From an uncultured Clostridia bacterium (GTDB taxonomy: Bacteria; Bacillota; Clostridia; Oscillospirales; Acutalibacteraceae): 64,000 nt of DNA. The stretch is taken from the NCBI GenBank assembly GCA_947632385.1, contig CANRPD010000002.1:1-64000 (forward strand). The letters run 5' to 3'. The position numbers and the translations under genes are program-made. The notes under the pieces are model-generated. The model was not told where the DNA came from. It ran no database searches and saw only the letters and a list, made by a program, of their open reading frames with translations. Of the stretch, positions 16,051 through 24,852 are shown piece by piece; within the stretch, counting starts at the first letter, position 1; each line of letters starts with the position of its first letter.

Positions 16051-16082
16051 GTGTCTTCCTCCTTTGTCAGGTCCCTCCCCTC

Positions 16083-16111
16083 ATTATACCCCACCTCCGT
16101 GCCCCGTGCAA
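16083..16111 (-). promoter_or_regulatory. Promoter of the dCMP deaminase gene
   Basis: On the minus strand TTGCAC (16106-16111) and TATAAT (16083-16088) have a 17-bp spacer. Confidence 0.75.
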
Positions 16112-16125
16112 GTTCTTTTGCCGTC

Positions 16126-16154
16126 TTTACATTTCCCGGGGAAAATGCTACAAT
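16126..16154 (+). promoter_or_regulatory. Promoter of the GT-C-like membrane protein gene
   Basis: TTTACA (16126-16131) and TACAAT (16149-16154) with a 17-bp spacer, back-to-back with the minus-strand promoter. Confidence 0.7.
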
Positions 16155-16189
16155 GGTTCTGCCCATCCGGGCGAAAGGAGGCATGGACC

Positions 16190-18187
16190 GTGGGCGGCGT
16201 TTTGGCGTTTTTGTTTTTCGGCGCGTTCCAGCTCACCGGCGTCCTGCCCTCCCTGCGCCTCCACCGGGAGGAATCCCCCGGGGCCCGGCTGCTCCTGGGC
16301 TTTTCGGGCTGGGCCCACCTGGGCGCCCTGTTCGCGGCTCTGGCCCTGTGTCTGGCGGCCCTCATCGGTCCCTCTCCCCGGTTTCGGGGCCTGGGGGCCT
16401 CCCTGGGTCGGCACAAGGGGCTTTTGCTGCCGCTTTGCCTGTGGATCGCCTTTGCCTTCCTGGCCGGTCACTCCTTCCGGTATGAGTCTTCTGCCGTCTT
16501 CTCCAGCCAGGCCACCTACGGGGACATGTCCATGCACCTGTCCTTCATCACCAGCCTGGCCCGCCAGGGCACCTTTCCCCCCGAATACTCCCTGCTGCCC
16601 GGGGTGCGCCTGTGCTACCCCTTCCTGTCGGACAGCATTTCCAGCTCCCTGCTGCTGTGCGGGGCGTCCCTGCGGTTTGCCTATCTGCTGCCCATGCTCA
16701 CGGCGGGGGCCCAGGTGTTTTTCGGCTTTTTCCTCCTGGCCCGGCGGGTCCTGGGCAGCGAGGGGAAGGCCGTGTTCAGCAGCCTCCTGTTTTTCCTCAA
16801 CGGCGGCCTGGGGATTTTCTGGTTCCTGGGCAGCGGGGAGGACTTTTCCCGCATCTTCACCGGGTTTTACGAGACCCCCACCAACTACACCGCCGCCAAC
16901 CTCCGCTGGGTCAACACGGTGGTGGACATGATGCTCCCCCAGCGGGCCACGCTGTTCGGCTGGGCGGTGCTGTTTCCCGCCCTCTATGTGCTCTACCGCG
17001 CCGTCTTTGAGGGCCGTTCCCGGCTCTTCTGGGTGGGCGGGGTGCTGGCCGGGCTGCTGCCCATGGTGCACACCCACTCCTTTTTGGCCCTTGCCCTCAG
17101 CTGCCTGGGGTGGCTGCTGGCGGGCTTTCTCCGGGGCTGGGGCGTCCGGGCGGTGAAGCTCCTCGTCGCTGCCTCTCTCCCCATCATGGCCCTGCTCCAG
17201 CCGCTGCTCCGCGCGCTGCGCGCCACCGAGTCCCCTCGCCTGATGGTCTTCGCCCTGTGCGTGCTGGGGGCCTTGACGGCTGCCGTCCTGGGGCTGGTGC
17301 TCCGGGCCGCCCGGCGCACCGGGCTGCGGCCCTGGCTCTCCACCTGGGGGGTCCTGCTGGGGGCGGCGGTGTGTCTGGCCCTGCCCCAGTTTTGCCTCTG
17401 GACCTTCCGCCAGGTGGGGCCCGGGTTCATCCGGGGCCACTTCGCCTGGGTGGTGGGGGAGGACGACTACCTCTGGTTCTACCTGAAAAACCTGGGCCTG
17501 GCGGGCATTTTGGCCCTGCTGGGGCTGCTCACCGCCCGCCGGGACACCTTGTGCAAGGTCCTGCCCGCCCTGCTCATCTGGTTCCTGGCGGAGTTCGTGG
17601 AATTCCAGCCCAACGACTACGTCAACAACAAGCTGCTGTATGTGGCCTTTGTCTTCCTCACCTTTGCCGCCGCGGAGTTTTCCGCCGCCCTGCTGGCCCG
17701 TCTGCGCCGGAAGACGGTGCGCTGCGCCCTGGCGGCGGGGGCGCTGGCGGTGCTCGTCAGTGCGGCCCTGCCCACCTGGGGCCGGGAGGCCGTGGCCTCC
17801 TACGAGCTCTTTGGTGAGGGTGCCCTCAACCTCTGCCGCTTTGTGGAGGACCGCCTGCCCGCCGGGGCGGTGTTCCTCACGGACATGCGCCACAACAACG
17901 AGCTGGCCGCCCTGGCGGGGCGCAGCGTGGTGTGCGGCTCCCCGGCCTATCTCTACTTCCACGGCCTGCCCTATTCCGCCCGGGAAAAGGACCTTCCCCG
18001 CATGTACGAGGACCCTGCCCACACCCGGGACCTGTTGGACCGGTACCACGTGTCCTACATCCTGGTCAGCGATTTCGAGCGCGCCTCCTACGCCGTGGAC
18101 CAGCCGGCCCTGGACGCCCTCTACCCCCGGATCTACGACGACGGCAGCCGCGTGCTGTATCAAGTTTCCAAGGAGGCCCAGCCATGA
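16190..18187 (+). CDS. Large multi-spanning membrane protein, GT-C glycosyltransferase-like
   Basis: The ~665-residue product has roughly 12-14 hydrophobic segments. Near residue 105 a polar loop contains TYGDMSMHLSFITSLARQG, an Asp in a first large extracellular loop as seen in GT-C enzymes that use lipid-phosphate sugars, and the C-terminal ~120 residues form a soluble domain. This suggests a polyprenol-linked glycosyltransferase, but no family is recognised with certainty. GTG 16190 is chosen because aaaggagg lies at 8 bp; the ATG at 16183 is in another frame. The stop overlaps the rsmA ATG (ATGA). Confidence 0.6.
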   Translation: MGGVLAFLFFGAFQLTGVLPSLRLHREESPGARLLLGFSGWAHLGALFAALALCLAALIGPSPRFRGLGASLGRHKGLLLPLCLWIAFAFLAGHSFRYESSAVFSSQATYGDMSMHLSFITSLARQGTFPPEYSLLPGVRLCYPFLSDSISSSLLLCGASLRFAYLLPMLTAGAQVFFGFFLLARRVLGSEGKAVFSSLLFFLNGGLGIFWFLGSGEDFSRIFTGFYETPTNYTAANLRWVNTVVDMMLPQRATLFGWAVLFPALYVLYRAVFEGRSRLFWVGGVLAGLLPMVHTHSFLALALSCLGWLLAGFLRGWGVRAVKLLVAASLPIMALLQPLLRALRATESPRLMVFALCVLGALTAAVLGLVLRAARRTGLRPWLSTWGVLLGAAVCLALPQFCLWTFRQVGPGFIRGHFAWVVGEDDYLWFYLKNLGLAGILALLGLLTARRDTLCKVLPALLIWFLAEFVEFQPNDYVNNKLLYVAFVFLTFAAAEFSAALLARLRRKTVRCALAAGALAVLVSAALPTWGREAVASYELFGEGALNLCRFVEDRLPAGAVFLTDMRHNNELAALAGRSVVCGSPAYLYFHGLPYSAREKDLPRMYEDPAHTRDLLDRYHVSYILVSDFERASYAVDQPALDALYPRIYDDGSRVLYQVSKEAQP

Positions 18188-19050
18188 GCAGACTTTCCGA
18201 GCCCGGCGCCGTCCGGGAGATCCTGGCCCGCCATGGCCTGCACCTCTCCAAGGCCCTGGGCCAGAACTTCCTCATCAACCCCACGGTGTGCCCCCGCATG
18301 GCGGCCCTGTGCGGGGCGGGCCCCCAGCTCCCCGTGCTGGAGGTCGGCCCCGGCCTGGGGGCGCTGACCTGGGAGCTGGCCCAGGTGGCCCAAAAGGTGG
18401 TCTCCGTGGAGCTGGACCGCCGCTTGTTCCCGGTGCTGGCCGAGACGTTATCCGGGCTTTCCAACGTGGAGCTGGTGGAGGGCGACATCCTAGCCCTGGA
18501 CCTGCCTGCCCTGGTCCGGGAGCACTTGGACGGCGGGCCCTTCTGCGTCTGCGCCAACCTGCCCTACTACATCACCTCGCCCATCCTCATGAAGCTGCTG
18601 GAAACGCCCCTGCCCCTGCGCTCGGTGACGGTCCTGGTGCAGAAGGAGGCCGCCCAGCGGATCTGCGCCCCCCCGGGAGACCGGGCCTGCGGCGCGGTGA
18701 GCGCCAGCGTCTGGTACCACGCCCAGCCCAGTCTGCTGTTCCCCGTGGGCCGGGGCAGCTTCCTCCCGCCGCCCCAGGTGGATTCCGCCGTCCTCCGCCT
18801 GGAGATCCGCTCCGCCCCGCCGGTTTCCGTGGCGGATGAGGATGCCTTCTTCCGGCTGGTCCGGTCCGCCTTTGCCCAGCGGCGGAAGACCGCCGCCAAT
18901 TCCATCGCCGCTGCGGGGCAGTACACCAAAGCCCAGGTGGAGGCCGTTTTGGCCCAGCTGGGCCTTCCCGCCGCCGTCCGGGCGGAGCGCCTCACCCTGG
19001 AGCAGCTGGCGGCCTTGAGCAACGGCCTGGCCGCCGGTCCGCGCCCCTGA
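18184..19050 (+). CDS. rsmA: 16S rRNA (adenine1518/1519-N6) dimethyltransferase
   Basis: The 288-residue enzyme (KsgA) dimethylates two adenines in helix 45 of 16S rRNA late in 30S assembly. The N-terminal LSKALGQNFLINPTV is the family signature; the SAM-binding motif I is VLEVGPGLGALTWELA and the catalytic motif IV is NLPYYITSP. The C-terminal domain contains FAQRRKTAANSI. Its ATG overlaps the preceding stop by 4 bp, so its translation is coupled to the membrane protein gene upstream. Loss of KsgA gives kasugamycin resistance in other bacteria. Confidence 0.95.
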   Translation: MSRLSEPGAVREILARHGLHLSKALGQNFLINPTVCPRMAALCGAGPQLPVLEVGPGLGALTWELAQVAQKVVSVELDRRLFPVLAETLSGLSNVELVEGDILALDLPALVREHLDGGPFCVCANLPYYITSPILMKLLETPLPLRSVTVLVQKEAAQRICAPPGDRACGAVSASVWYHAQPSLLFPVGRGSFLPPPQVDSAVLRLEIRSAPPVSVADEDAFFRLVRSAFAQRRKTAANSIAAAGQYTKAQVEAVLAQLGLPAAVRAERLTLEQLAALSNGLAAGPRP

Positions 19051-19075
19051 TTTTCCCCGAAAGGAAGGTTGTTTC

Positions 19076-19258
19076 ATGAACGACACCGAACGGAGCACGT
19101 TTCGATTCCTGCTGTTTCTGGACGTCCTGGCCATCCTGGTGAGCATGGTGGCCGGGCCCCTGAGCTACACCGCCGTGTCCATCGGGGCCGCGGCCAGCGC
19201 GGTGATGCTCTCCCTGTGCCTGCTGGGCTACGGCCTCTGGGCCTGGCCCCGGCACTAG
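19076..19258 (+). CDS. Small two-span membrane protein
   Basis: The 60-residue product has two hydrophobic stretches (FLLFLDVLAILVSMVAGPL and AAASAVMLSLCLLGYGLWAW) separated by a short loop. A gaaaggaagg site lies upstream of the ATG and a terminator follows, so it is a plausible real gene, 25 bp after rsmA. No family is recognised. Confidence 0.6.
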   Translation: MNDTERSTFRFLLFLDVLAILVSMVAGPLSYTAVSIGAAASAVMLSLCLLGYGLWAWPRH

Positions 19259-19270
19259 ACCGTCCCTTGG

Positions 19271-19305
19271 GCGGGCTGCCTCCGGTGCGGGCGGCCCGCT
19301 TTTTT
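19271..19305 (+). terminator. Terminator of the rsmA operon
   Basis: GCGGGCTGCC (19271-19280) pairs with GGCGGCCCGC (19290-19299) with one G-T pair, followed by TTTTTT. Confidence 0.9.
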
Positions 19306-19306
19306 C

Positions 19307-21649
19307 TCAGCGGATCACCAGCACCAGGGCGGTGACGTCGTCCTCGTGGCCGTCGGCCCGGCGTTTCCGGGCCTCGTCGGTGAGCTGCTGGGCCAGCAGG
19401 TTGGGGTTCTCCGATTCGTCCCACCCGGCCACCGCGTCGCACAGCCACTCCACGCCCCCGGCCACCACGCCGTCGGACACCATCACCACCACGTCCCCGG
19501 CGTCCAGCATCCGCCCGGTCCTGGCGAATTCCACCCCGGGCATGATCCCCACCGGCACGCTGGAGGCCTCCACGGTCTCCACCCGCTTGCCCCGGCGCAG
19601 CACCGTGCAGGCCGCCCCGGCCTTGCAGAATTCCGCCTTCCCGGTGAACAGGTCCAGGCACAGCAGGTCCAGGGTGGAGAGGGACTCGTCCCCGGATTTG
19701 GCCATCAGCGCCTGGTTCACCGTCTGCAGCATGCTGTCAAAGCCGATGCCCGCCTTCAGCAGGCTCTCCGCCATGGCGCAGGTCATGGCCCCGTCCACGG
19801 CGGCCCGGCCCCCGGTGCCCATCCCGTCGGAGAGCAGGGCGATGAGCCGCCCGCTGCCGTCGTAGAACACCGTGGTGCTGTCCCCGCAGAAGGCCCCGCT
19901 CCGGGCGTTGTACTGGGCAAAGCCCCGGTCCACGTCCAGCACCGGCCGCTGGCACATCTGGATCCGGCAGTGGTCCTCCGTGGCGCTGAGGCACGGCGGG
20001 GAGAAGGTCCGCCCGCAGGCCAGGCTCACCTCCCGGGTGAACACCGCCCGGTTCAGCCGCCGCTGCCGTTCCCGGCGGATCTCCGCCTCCACGGTCATCC
20101 GCCCGAACCGGTCGATGCGGCAGCACACCTCCACCGGCAGCGCGCCGTTGTTCTCCAGCACCTCCTCCACCCGCCGGGCGGCCTCTTCGTCAAACTGCTG
20201 GTACAGGGAAAATTCCCCCGCCATCTCCTCCAGGATGCCCGCCGTGGTCTTCAGGTGCTCCTCCACGGCTTCCCGCACCTGGGCGGCCCGCAGCTCCGCC
20301 GCCTCCTTCATCCGGTGCCGGGCGTACTGGCGGTTCAGCGTCTGCAGCAGCTCCGGCCCCCGAGAGCACCGCTTCGCGAACCCTTCCGGCAGATCGCCCG
20401 CCTCCACCCGGCTCTTTTCCCGCAGCACCCGGCTGAGCCCCGTCAGGGCGTCCAGGGTCTCCTCCCGCTGTTTGCGCCAGCACACCGTGCGCATCCCGCA
20501 GCCGGAGCACACCGTTTCCGCCGCCCGGTCGAAGACGCTCTGCATGTCCGGGGCGCACACGTCCCCCAGCTTCTGGGAGATGGTGTCCACCGACTGGCTG
20601 ACCCCCGCCAGGGCCTGGGCGGCGTACCGCAGCCGGAACACGATGTTGTCCCGCAGAGCCCCGCCGGAAAGGCTGTCCCGCCGGACCCCCAGCCACTGGG
20701 CCAGGCGGCGGCTGCCGGGAAGCACCATGTAGAGCACCGTGGCCGCCGCCACCTCCACCGCCCCGGTGAGGATCTGCCCCGAGCCCGAGCCCACCTGCAG
20801 CGAGGCCACCCCGTGGGCCAGGATGAATGCCACCGCCCCGGCGATCTTCCCCATGGGGGAGAACACCCCGGCCATCAGCCCGCCCAGGCCGTAGGCCCCG
20901 GAGAGATACGACAGCCCCGCGGTGGAGAGCCCCTCCACCGCCCCCGCCGCCACGCCGGCCACCGCCCCGCCGGAGATCCCCCCAACCCGGGCGCAGGTCA
21001 GCACCATCAGCACCAGCAGGATGCGCCCCAGGGACACCCCGCCCACCGTCCAGTCGGAGATGCTCAGGGCCAGCAGCCCCGCCGTCACCGCCCCGGCCGC
21101 CAGGTCTCCCGCCTCCAGGGACCCGGCGGCACGCTTTTTCCCGTCTCCCGTCCGCCCGGTGAGCAGCAGCGCGCTGCGCCGCAGAAAATACGCCGCCCCG
21201 CTGCCCAAAAACGATTCCGCCACGTACAGCGCCGCCGAGTAGTCCACCGCGCTGCCCAAAAACACCATGGTGAGGCCCGTGAGCAGCAGGGGGGCAAAGG
21301 CCACCCCCGGGGCGAACAGCGGGTGGTCCGCCACCGCTTTCAGCTCCGACAGGGCCCAGCGAATGGCCGCCACCGCCCCCAAGGCCGCCACATACCGCAC
21401 CGAGATGTACACCGGAGACGGCAGCAGGTACCCCAGCACCGCCCCCAGCACCGCCGCCCACAGCCCGCCCCGGGGCACCGCGGCCGCCGCCGCCACCCCA
21501 AAGGGCGCATACCGGCCGAACACCAGCCCCCGGGCGCACAGCAGCCCCGCCACAAAACTCCCCAGCGCCGTCAGGGCCTTGCGGGCCTCCTGGGCCCGCA
21601 GGCACTCCGACAGGCGGTCGAAAAACTGCCTGATTTTTGTCCCTTCCAT
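19307..21649 (-). CDS. spoIIE: Stage II sporulation protein E (PP2C phosphatase)
   Basis: The 780-residue product matches SpoIIE: about ten membrane spans within residues ~25-300, a central regulatory region, and a C-terminal PP2C phosphatase domain with LIALLSDGMGTG and VVVMVSDGVV, whose aspartates bind Mn2+. SpoIIE dephosphorylates SpoIIAA to release sigma-F in the forespore and helps polar septation. The ATG 21649 is chosen by hydrophobicity and family length; the frame stays open to 21766. A promoter with a Spo0A-box-like element lies upstream, as expected for a Spo0A target. Confidence 0.93.
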   Translation of the reverse strand: MEGTKIRQFFDRLSECLRAQEARKALTALGSFVAGLLCARGLVFGRYAPFGVAAAAAVPRGGLWAAVLGAVLGYLLPSPVYISVRYVAALGAVAAIRWALSELKAVADHPLFAPGVAFAPLLLTGLTMVFLGSAVDYSAALYVAESFLGSGAAYFLRRSALLLTGRTGDGKKRAAGSLEAGDLAAGAVTAGLLALSISDWTVGGVSLGRILLVLMVLTCARVGGISGGAVAGVAAGAVEGLSTAGLSYLSGAYGLGGLMAGVFSPMGKIAGAVAFILAHGVASLQVGSGSGQILTGAVEVAAATVLYMVLPGSRRLAQWLGVRRDSLSGGALRDNIVFRLRYAAQALAGVSQSVDTISQKLGDVCAPDMQSVFDRAAETVCSGCGMRTVCWRKQREETLDALTGLSRVLREKSRVEAGDLPEGFAKRCSRGPELLQTLNRQYARHRMKEAAELRAAQVREAVEEHLKTTAGILEEMAGEFSLYQQFDEEAARRVEEVLENNGALPVEVCCRIDRFGRMTVEAEIRRERQRRLNRAVFTREVSLACGRTFSPPCLSATEDHCRIQMCQRPVLDVDRGFAQYNARSGAFCGDSTTVFYDGSGRLIALLSDGMGTGGRAAVDGAMTCAMAESLLKAGIGFDSMLQTVNQALMAKSGDESLSTLDLLCLDLFTGKAEFCKAGAACTVLRRGKRVETVEASSVPVGIMPGVEFARTGRMLDAGDVVVMVSDGVVAGGVEWLCDAVAGWDESENPNLLAQQLTDEARKRRADGHEDDVTALVLVIR

Positions 21650-21725
21650 GAACGTACACCGCCTTTTGAAAATTATGGCAACCGAAAGCCGGCGCACTCC
21701 CGACATCTTCAGCCGCTTGGAACAC

Positions 21726-21781
21726 AGTATAAACTGCCGGGAAAGCGGTTTTTGTCGCAGAAACACTGGATTTTTTTGACA
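21726..21781 (-). promoter_or_regulatory. Candidate Spo0A-controlled spoIIE promoter
   Basis: On the minus strand a TATACT -10 (21726-21731) is preceded, after exactly 21 bp, by TGCGACA (21753-21759; complement TGTCGCA, one mismatch to the 0A box TGNCGAA). A second near-match TGTCAAA lies at 21775-21781. No normal -35 at 17 bp is seen, consistent with Spo0A-activated sigma-A promoters. Confidence 0.5.
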
Positions 21782-21899
21782 AATGCCGGAGAAGCCCGTC
21801 CGTCTTTGCTGTGAAAAGCGGAAGGAGCGGGGAATCGCTCAAAAAAATTATGTAAAATATTTTATGGAAATCTGCCAGACGGCCCCCGACCCCCCGGAC

Positions 21900-21928
21900 T
21901 TGACAATCCCCGCCGGAGGGGGTATAAT
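21900..21928 (+). promoter_or_regulatory. Promoter of the T-box operon
   Basis: TTGACA (21900-21905) and TATAAT (21923-21928) with a 17-bp spacer, immediately before the T-box leader. A TAAAATATTTTA palindrome lies just upstream (21853-21864). Confidence 0.9.
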
Positions 21929-21934
21929 GGCCCC

Positions 21935-22190
21935 AAGAGGAAAACCGATGACCGGGAGAAGTAGCCGATGTCCCGCTTGTGCAGCGAGCCGCCGAGGGTG
22001 CAAGGGCGGCAGCCGGGCGCGGTGAGTGGGCCCGGGAGGGTCCTCCCCAAAGGCGGTCCGCCGCTCGGTAGGGAGGGACGTTTCTCCGCGTTAAGGAGCC
22101 GAAAGCGGGTCGCGCCGGGCGCGGCCAAATTGGGTGGCACCGCAGGGAAACCTGTCCCTTGTTCCAAGGGGCGAGTCTTTGTTTTTTTGC
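21935..22190 (+). ncRNA. T-box riboswitch, probably tryptophan-specific
   Basis: The T-box core tgggtggcaccgcagg is at 22131-22146. Stem I features are visible: the agaagta turn (21957-21963) and the distal region gcagcgagccgcc...gagggtgcaag. A terminator hairpin CCCTTG-TTC-CAAGGG (22156-22170) with a late T-run (22182-22188) follows. A TGG that could act as the Trp specifier codon lies at 22027-22029 in the gagTGGg context; this fits the trpS gene in the operon. Uncharged tRNA-Trp would bind and favour antitermination. Confidence 0.93.
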
Positions 22191-22206
22191 AGAAAGGAGT
22201 TCGACC

Positions 22207-23397
22207 ATGGAATACCGATTTTCTCAGCGGGTGCTGGGGCTCAAACCCTCGGCCATCCGGGAGATCCTGAAAAATTCCTCCGCCCCGGGGATGATCCCCC
22301 TGTCTGCCGGGAACCCCGCCCCGGACGCCTTCCCCTATCGGGAGATCCTGGACCTCACCACCGAGCTGCTGTCCCAGACGCCCGTGGACGCCCTGCAGTA
22401 CGGCGCCACGGAGGGCTACGGCCCCCTGCGGGAGCACCTGGCGGCCTATCTCCGGGAGCAGCACGGCGTGGGGGGCGACGGGGACGACGTGCTCATCACC
22501 AGCGGGGCCCAGCAGGTGATGGACCTGCTGACCAAGTCCCTGCTGGATGAGGGGGACACCGTGCTGTGCGAATCCCCCAGCTTCGTGGGGTCCCTCAACA
22601 CCTTCCGGTCCTACCGGGCCCGGCTGCGGGGGGTGCCCATGGAGGCCGACGGCATCGACGTCCGTGCCTTGGAGGCCGCCCTGCGGGAGGAAAAACGGGC
22701 CAAGTACCTCTACACCATCCCCAATTTCCAGAACCCCGCCGGGGTGTGCATGAGCCTGGAAAAGCGCCGGCAGGTCTATGCCCTGTGCCGGGACGCCGGG
22801 GTGATGATCCTGGAGGACAACCCCTACGGCGACCTGCGCTTTGCCGGGGAGGATCTCCCCAGCATCAAGAGCTTCGACACCGACGGCGTGGTGGTCTACG
22901 CCGGGTCCTTCTCCAAGGTGGTGGCCCCGGGCATGCGGGTGGGCTACGCCGTGGGCCCCCGGGAGGTGCTGCAGAAGATGGTGGTCTGCAAGCAGGGAGA
23001 GGACGTGCACTCCAACCTGTGGGCGCAGATCGTCTGCCACCGCATGATGACCCGGTACGACTTTGCGGCCCACCTGGAGCGGCTGCGGGGCATCTACCGG
23101 CGGAAGAGCCGGGTGCTGCTGGACGCCATGACGGCCCATTTGGCGCCCTATGCCGCTTGGAACGCCCCGGAAGGGGGCCTGTTCGTGTGGTGCACCCTGC
23201 GGGAGGACCTGCCCATGCTGGAGTTCGTGCAGCGGGCCATGGACCGCAAGGTCTGCGTGGTGCCGGGCACGGCGTTCCTCACCGACGAGAACGAGCCCTG
23301 CAACGCCTTCCGGATGAACTTTTCCACCCCCACCGATGAGCAGCTGGTGCAGGGCGTGGAGCTCCTGGGCCAGGTGGCCCGGGAAATGGCGGGATAA
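22207..23397 (+). CDS. PLP-dependent aminotransferase, class I/II (LysN/aromatic type)
   Basis: The 396-residue product is a fold-type I aminotransferase. PLP contacts are visible: NPAPDAFP near the start, the TSGAQQVMDLL phosphate-binding stretch, the IPNFQNPAG segment, DNPYGDLRF, and the catalytic lysine in YAGSFSKVVAPGMRVGY. It resembles the MocR-domain and 2-aminoadipate/aromatic aminotransferase group. Being under the same T-box as trpS suggests it acts on tryptophan or another aromatic amino acid, which is an inference. aaaggag precedes the ATG. Confidence 0.85.
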   Translation: MEYRFSQRVLGLKPSAIREILKNSSAPGMIPLSAGNPAPDAFPYREILDLTTELLSQTPVDALQYGATEGYGPLREHLAAYLREQHGVGGDGDDVLITSGAQQVMDLLTKSLLDEGDTVLCESPSFVGSLNTFRSYRARLRGVPMEADGIDVRALEAALREEKRAKYLYTIPNFQNPAGVCMSLEKRRQVYALCRDAGVMILEDNPYGDLRFAGEDLPSIKSFDTDGVVVYAGSFSKVVAPGMRVGYAVGPREVLQKMVVCKQGEDVHSNLWAQIVCHRMMTRYDFAAHLERLRGIYRRKSRVLLDAMTAHLAPYAAWNAPEGGLFVWCTLREDLPMLEFVQRAMDRKVCVVPGTAFLTDENEPCNAFRMNFSTPTDEQLVQGVELLGQVAREMAG

Positions 23398-23414
23398 ACG
23401 AGAAAAAGGAGACG

Positions 23415-24428
23415 ATGGATATGGAAAATCCGGTCAAAAAGCGGGTCCTGAGCATGGTACAGTCCACGGGTCCCTTCACCCTGGGCAACTACCTGGGGGC
23501 GCTGAAAAATTTCGTGCGGCTGCAGGACGAGTACGACTGCGTCTACGCCCTGGCGGACCTGCATGCCATCACCGTGCGGCAGGAGCCGGCCTCTCTGCGG
23601 AAATACACCCTGCAGGGGTACGCCATGCTGCTGGCCATGGGCATCGACCTGGAGAAGAGCATCTTCTTCCTCCAGAGCCAGGTGCCGGAGCACGCCCAGC
23701 TGGCCTGGATCCTCAACTGCTACACCCAGTTCGGGGAGCTCTCCCGCATGACCCAGTTCAAGGACAAATCCCAGAAGCACGCGGACAACATCAACGCGGG
23801 CCTGTTCACCTACCCCTGCCTGATGGCGGCGGACATCCTGCTGTATCAGGCGGATTACGTGCCCATCGGCGAGGACCAGCGGCAGCATCTGGAGCTGGCC
23901 AGGGACGTCGCCGGGCGGTTCAACGGCATCTACTCCCAGACCTTCACCGTGCCGGAGGGGATCATCCCCAAGGCCGGGGCCCGGGTGATGAGCCTGCAGG
24001 ATCCCACGAAGAAGATGTCCAAATCCGACGAGAACGTGAACGCCTGCGTCTTCGTGGAGGACGACCCGGACACCATCCTGCGGAAATTCAAGCGGGCCAA
24101 GACGGACAGCGGTTCGGAGGTGGCCCTGGGCGAGGGCAAGGACGGCGTGAACAACCTCATCGGCATTTTCTGCGCCGTCACCGGAGAGACCCCGGAGCAG
24201 GTGGCCCGTGACTTTTCCGGCAAGGGCTATGGGGATTTCAAGGTGGCTGTGGCCGAGGCGGTCATCGAGGCGCTGCGGCCCATCCAGGCCCGGTACCGGC
24301 AGCTGCTGGAGGACAAGGGGTATCTGGAGCGGTGCTACACCGAAAACGCCCCCAAGGCCCAGGCCATCGCTCGGCGGACCTTGCAGAAGGTCATGCGGAA
24401 GGTGGGCTTTGTGCCCCTGGGAAAGTGA
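23415..24428 (+). CDS. trpS: Tryptophanyl-tRNA synthetase
   Basis: The 337-residue class Ic synthetase charges tRNA-Trp. The HIGH-like motif is seen in TGPFTLGNYLGAL, and KKMSKSDENVN is the KMSKS loop. DLHAIT and the GEDQRQHLELARD block are family features. aaggag lies 3 bp before the ATG at 23415; a second in-frame ATG is at 23421. It is 17 bp downstream of the aminotransferase gene and shares its T-box. Confidence 0.96.
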   Translation: MDMENPVKKRVLSMVQSTGPFTLGNYLGALKNFVRLQDEYDCVYALADLHAITVRQEPASLRKYTLQGYAMLLAMGIDLEKSIFFLQSQVPEHAQLAWILNCYTQFGELSRMTQFKDKSQKHADNINAGLFTYPCLMAADILLYQADYVPIGEDQRQHLELARDVAGRFNGIYSQTFTVPEGIIPKAGARVMSLQDPTKKMSKSDENVNACVFVEDDPDTILRKFKRAKTDSGSEVALGEGKDGVNNLIGIFCAVTGETPEQVARDFSGKGYGDFKVAVAEAVIEALRPIQARYRQLLEDKGYLERCYTENAPKAQAIARRTLQKVMRKVGFVPLGK

Positions 24429-24429
24429 G

Positions 24430-24850
24430 CAGGGGACGGGCTGCGGACGGGTTCGAGGCGGTTTTGCAGGGGCAGCGGCGGGGTTCGAGCAGGGTTCGAG
24501 TCTCTTTCGGCGCAACTGCCGTCTCGCAGGGGGTGTCCGAGAGGACACCCCCTCTTTTGCGGAGCAAAAGCGCCTGCCGCAGGCAGGCGGCGAGACGGGG
24601 GAGGCGGGTGGGGCCGCTGGCCGATTTTGCAAACGGACTGGCGCGAGGGGTTGCCTGCTGTTAGAAGAATCCAGGGCGCGACTTTGGACTACTGGGAAGC
24701 TGAGGGCGCGACTTCCCATCATTTTCCAGCACGCGTCAGCGCGGGACGCGCGAGGCGCGACTTGCCCCGTCCGGGCACGGACCGCGACTTGGCCAGTCCG
24801 GCCACGGACCGGGCGCGACTACTCATTGATTTCCAGTAGGCGCTGGCCCG
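24430..24850. repeat. GC-rich palindromic repeat array (copy A)
   Basis: This gene-free stretch between convergent trpS and the lipoprotein gene consists of dispersed repeats in minus orientation. It holds one cloverleaf element (24519-24598), a copy of the tcgcgcctcgcgcg...gcgctgac unit, and several gtcgcgcc-type palindromes. The same units recur at 33.2-34.5 kb and 63.2-64 kb. The AT-rich cassette is absent here. Confidence 0.85.
24519..24598 (-). repeat. Cloverleaf repeat element, copy A
   Basis: An 80-bp element with outer stem CCGTCTCG/CGAGACGG enclosing three hairpins: GGGGGTGTCC/GGACACCCCC, CTTTTGC/GCAAAAG with a GGA loop, and CGCCTGC/GCAGGCG. Read on the minus strand, the order matches the other three copies. 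Confidence 0.85.
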
Positions 24851-24852
24851 CG

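Noticed and set aside
16148..18163. 671-codon minus-strand frame opposite the GT-C-like gene
   Set aside because: Very Gln/Gly/Pro-rich antisense frame; the plus-strand frame has coherent membrane helices and a proper ribosome-binding site.
24519..24598. CRISPR array among the palindromic repeats
   Set aside because: Repeats are not regularly spaced, spacers are not unique and of equal size, and no cas genes are present.
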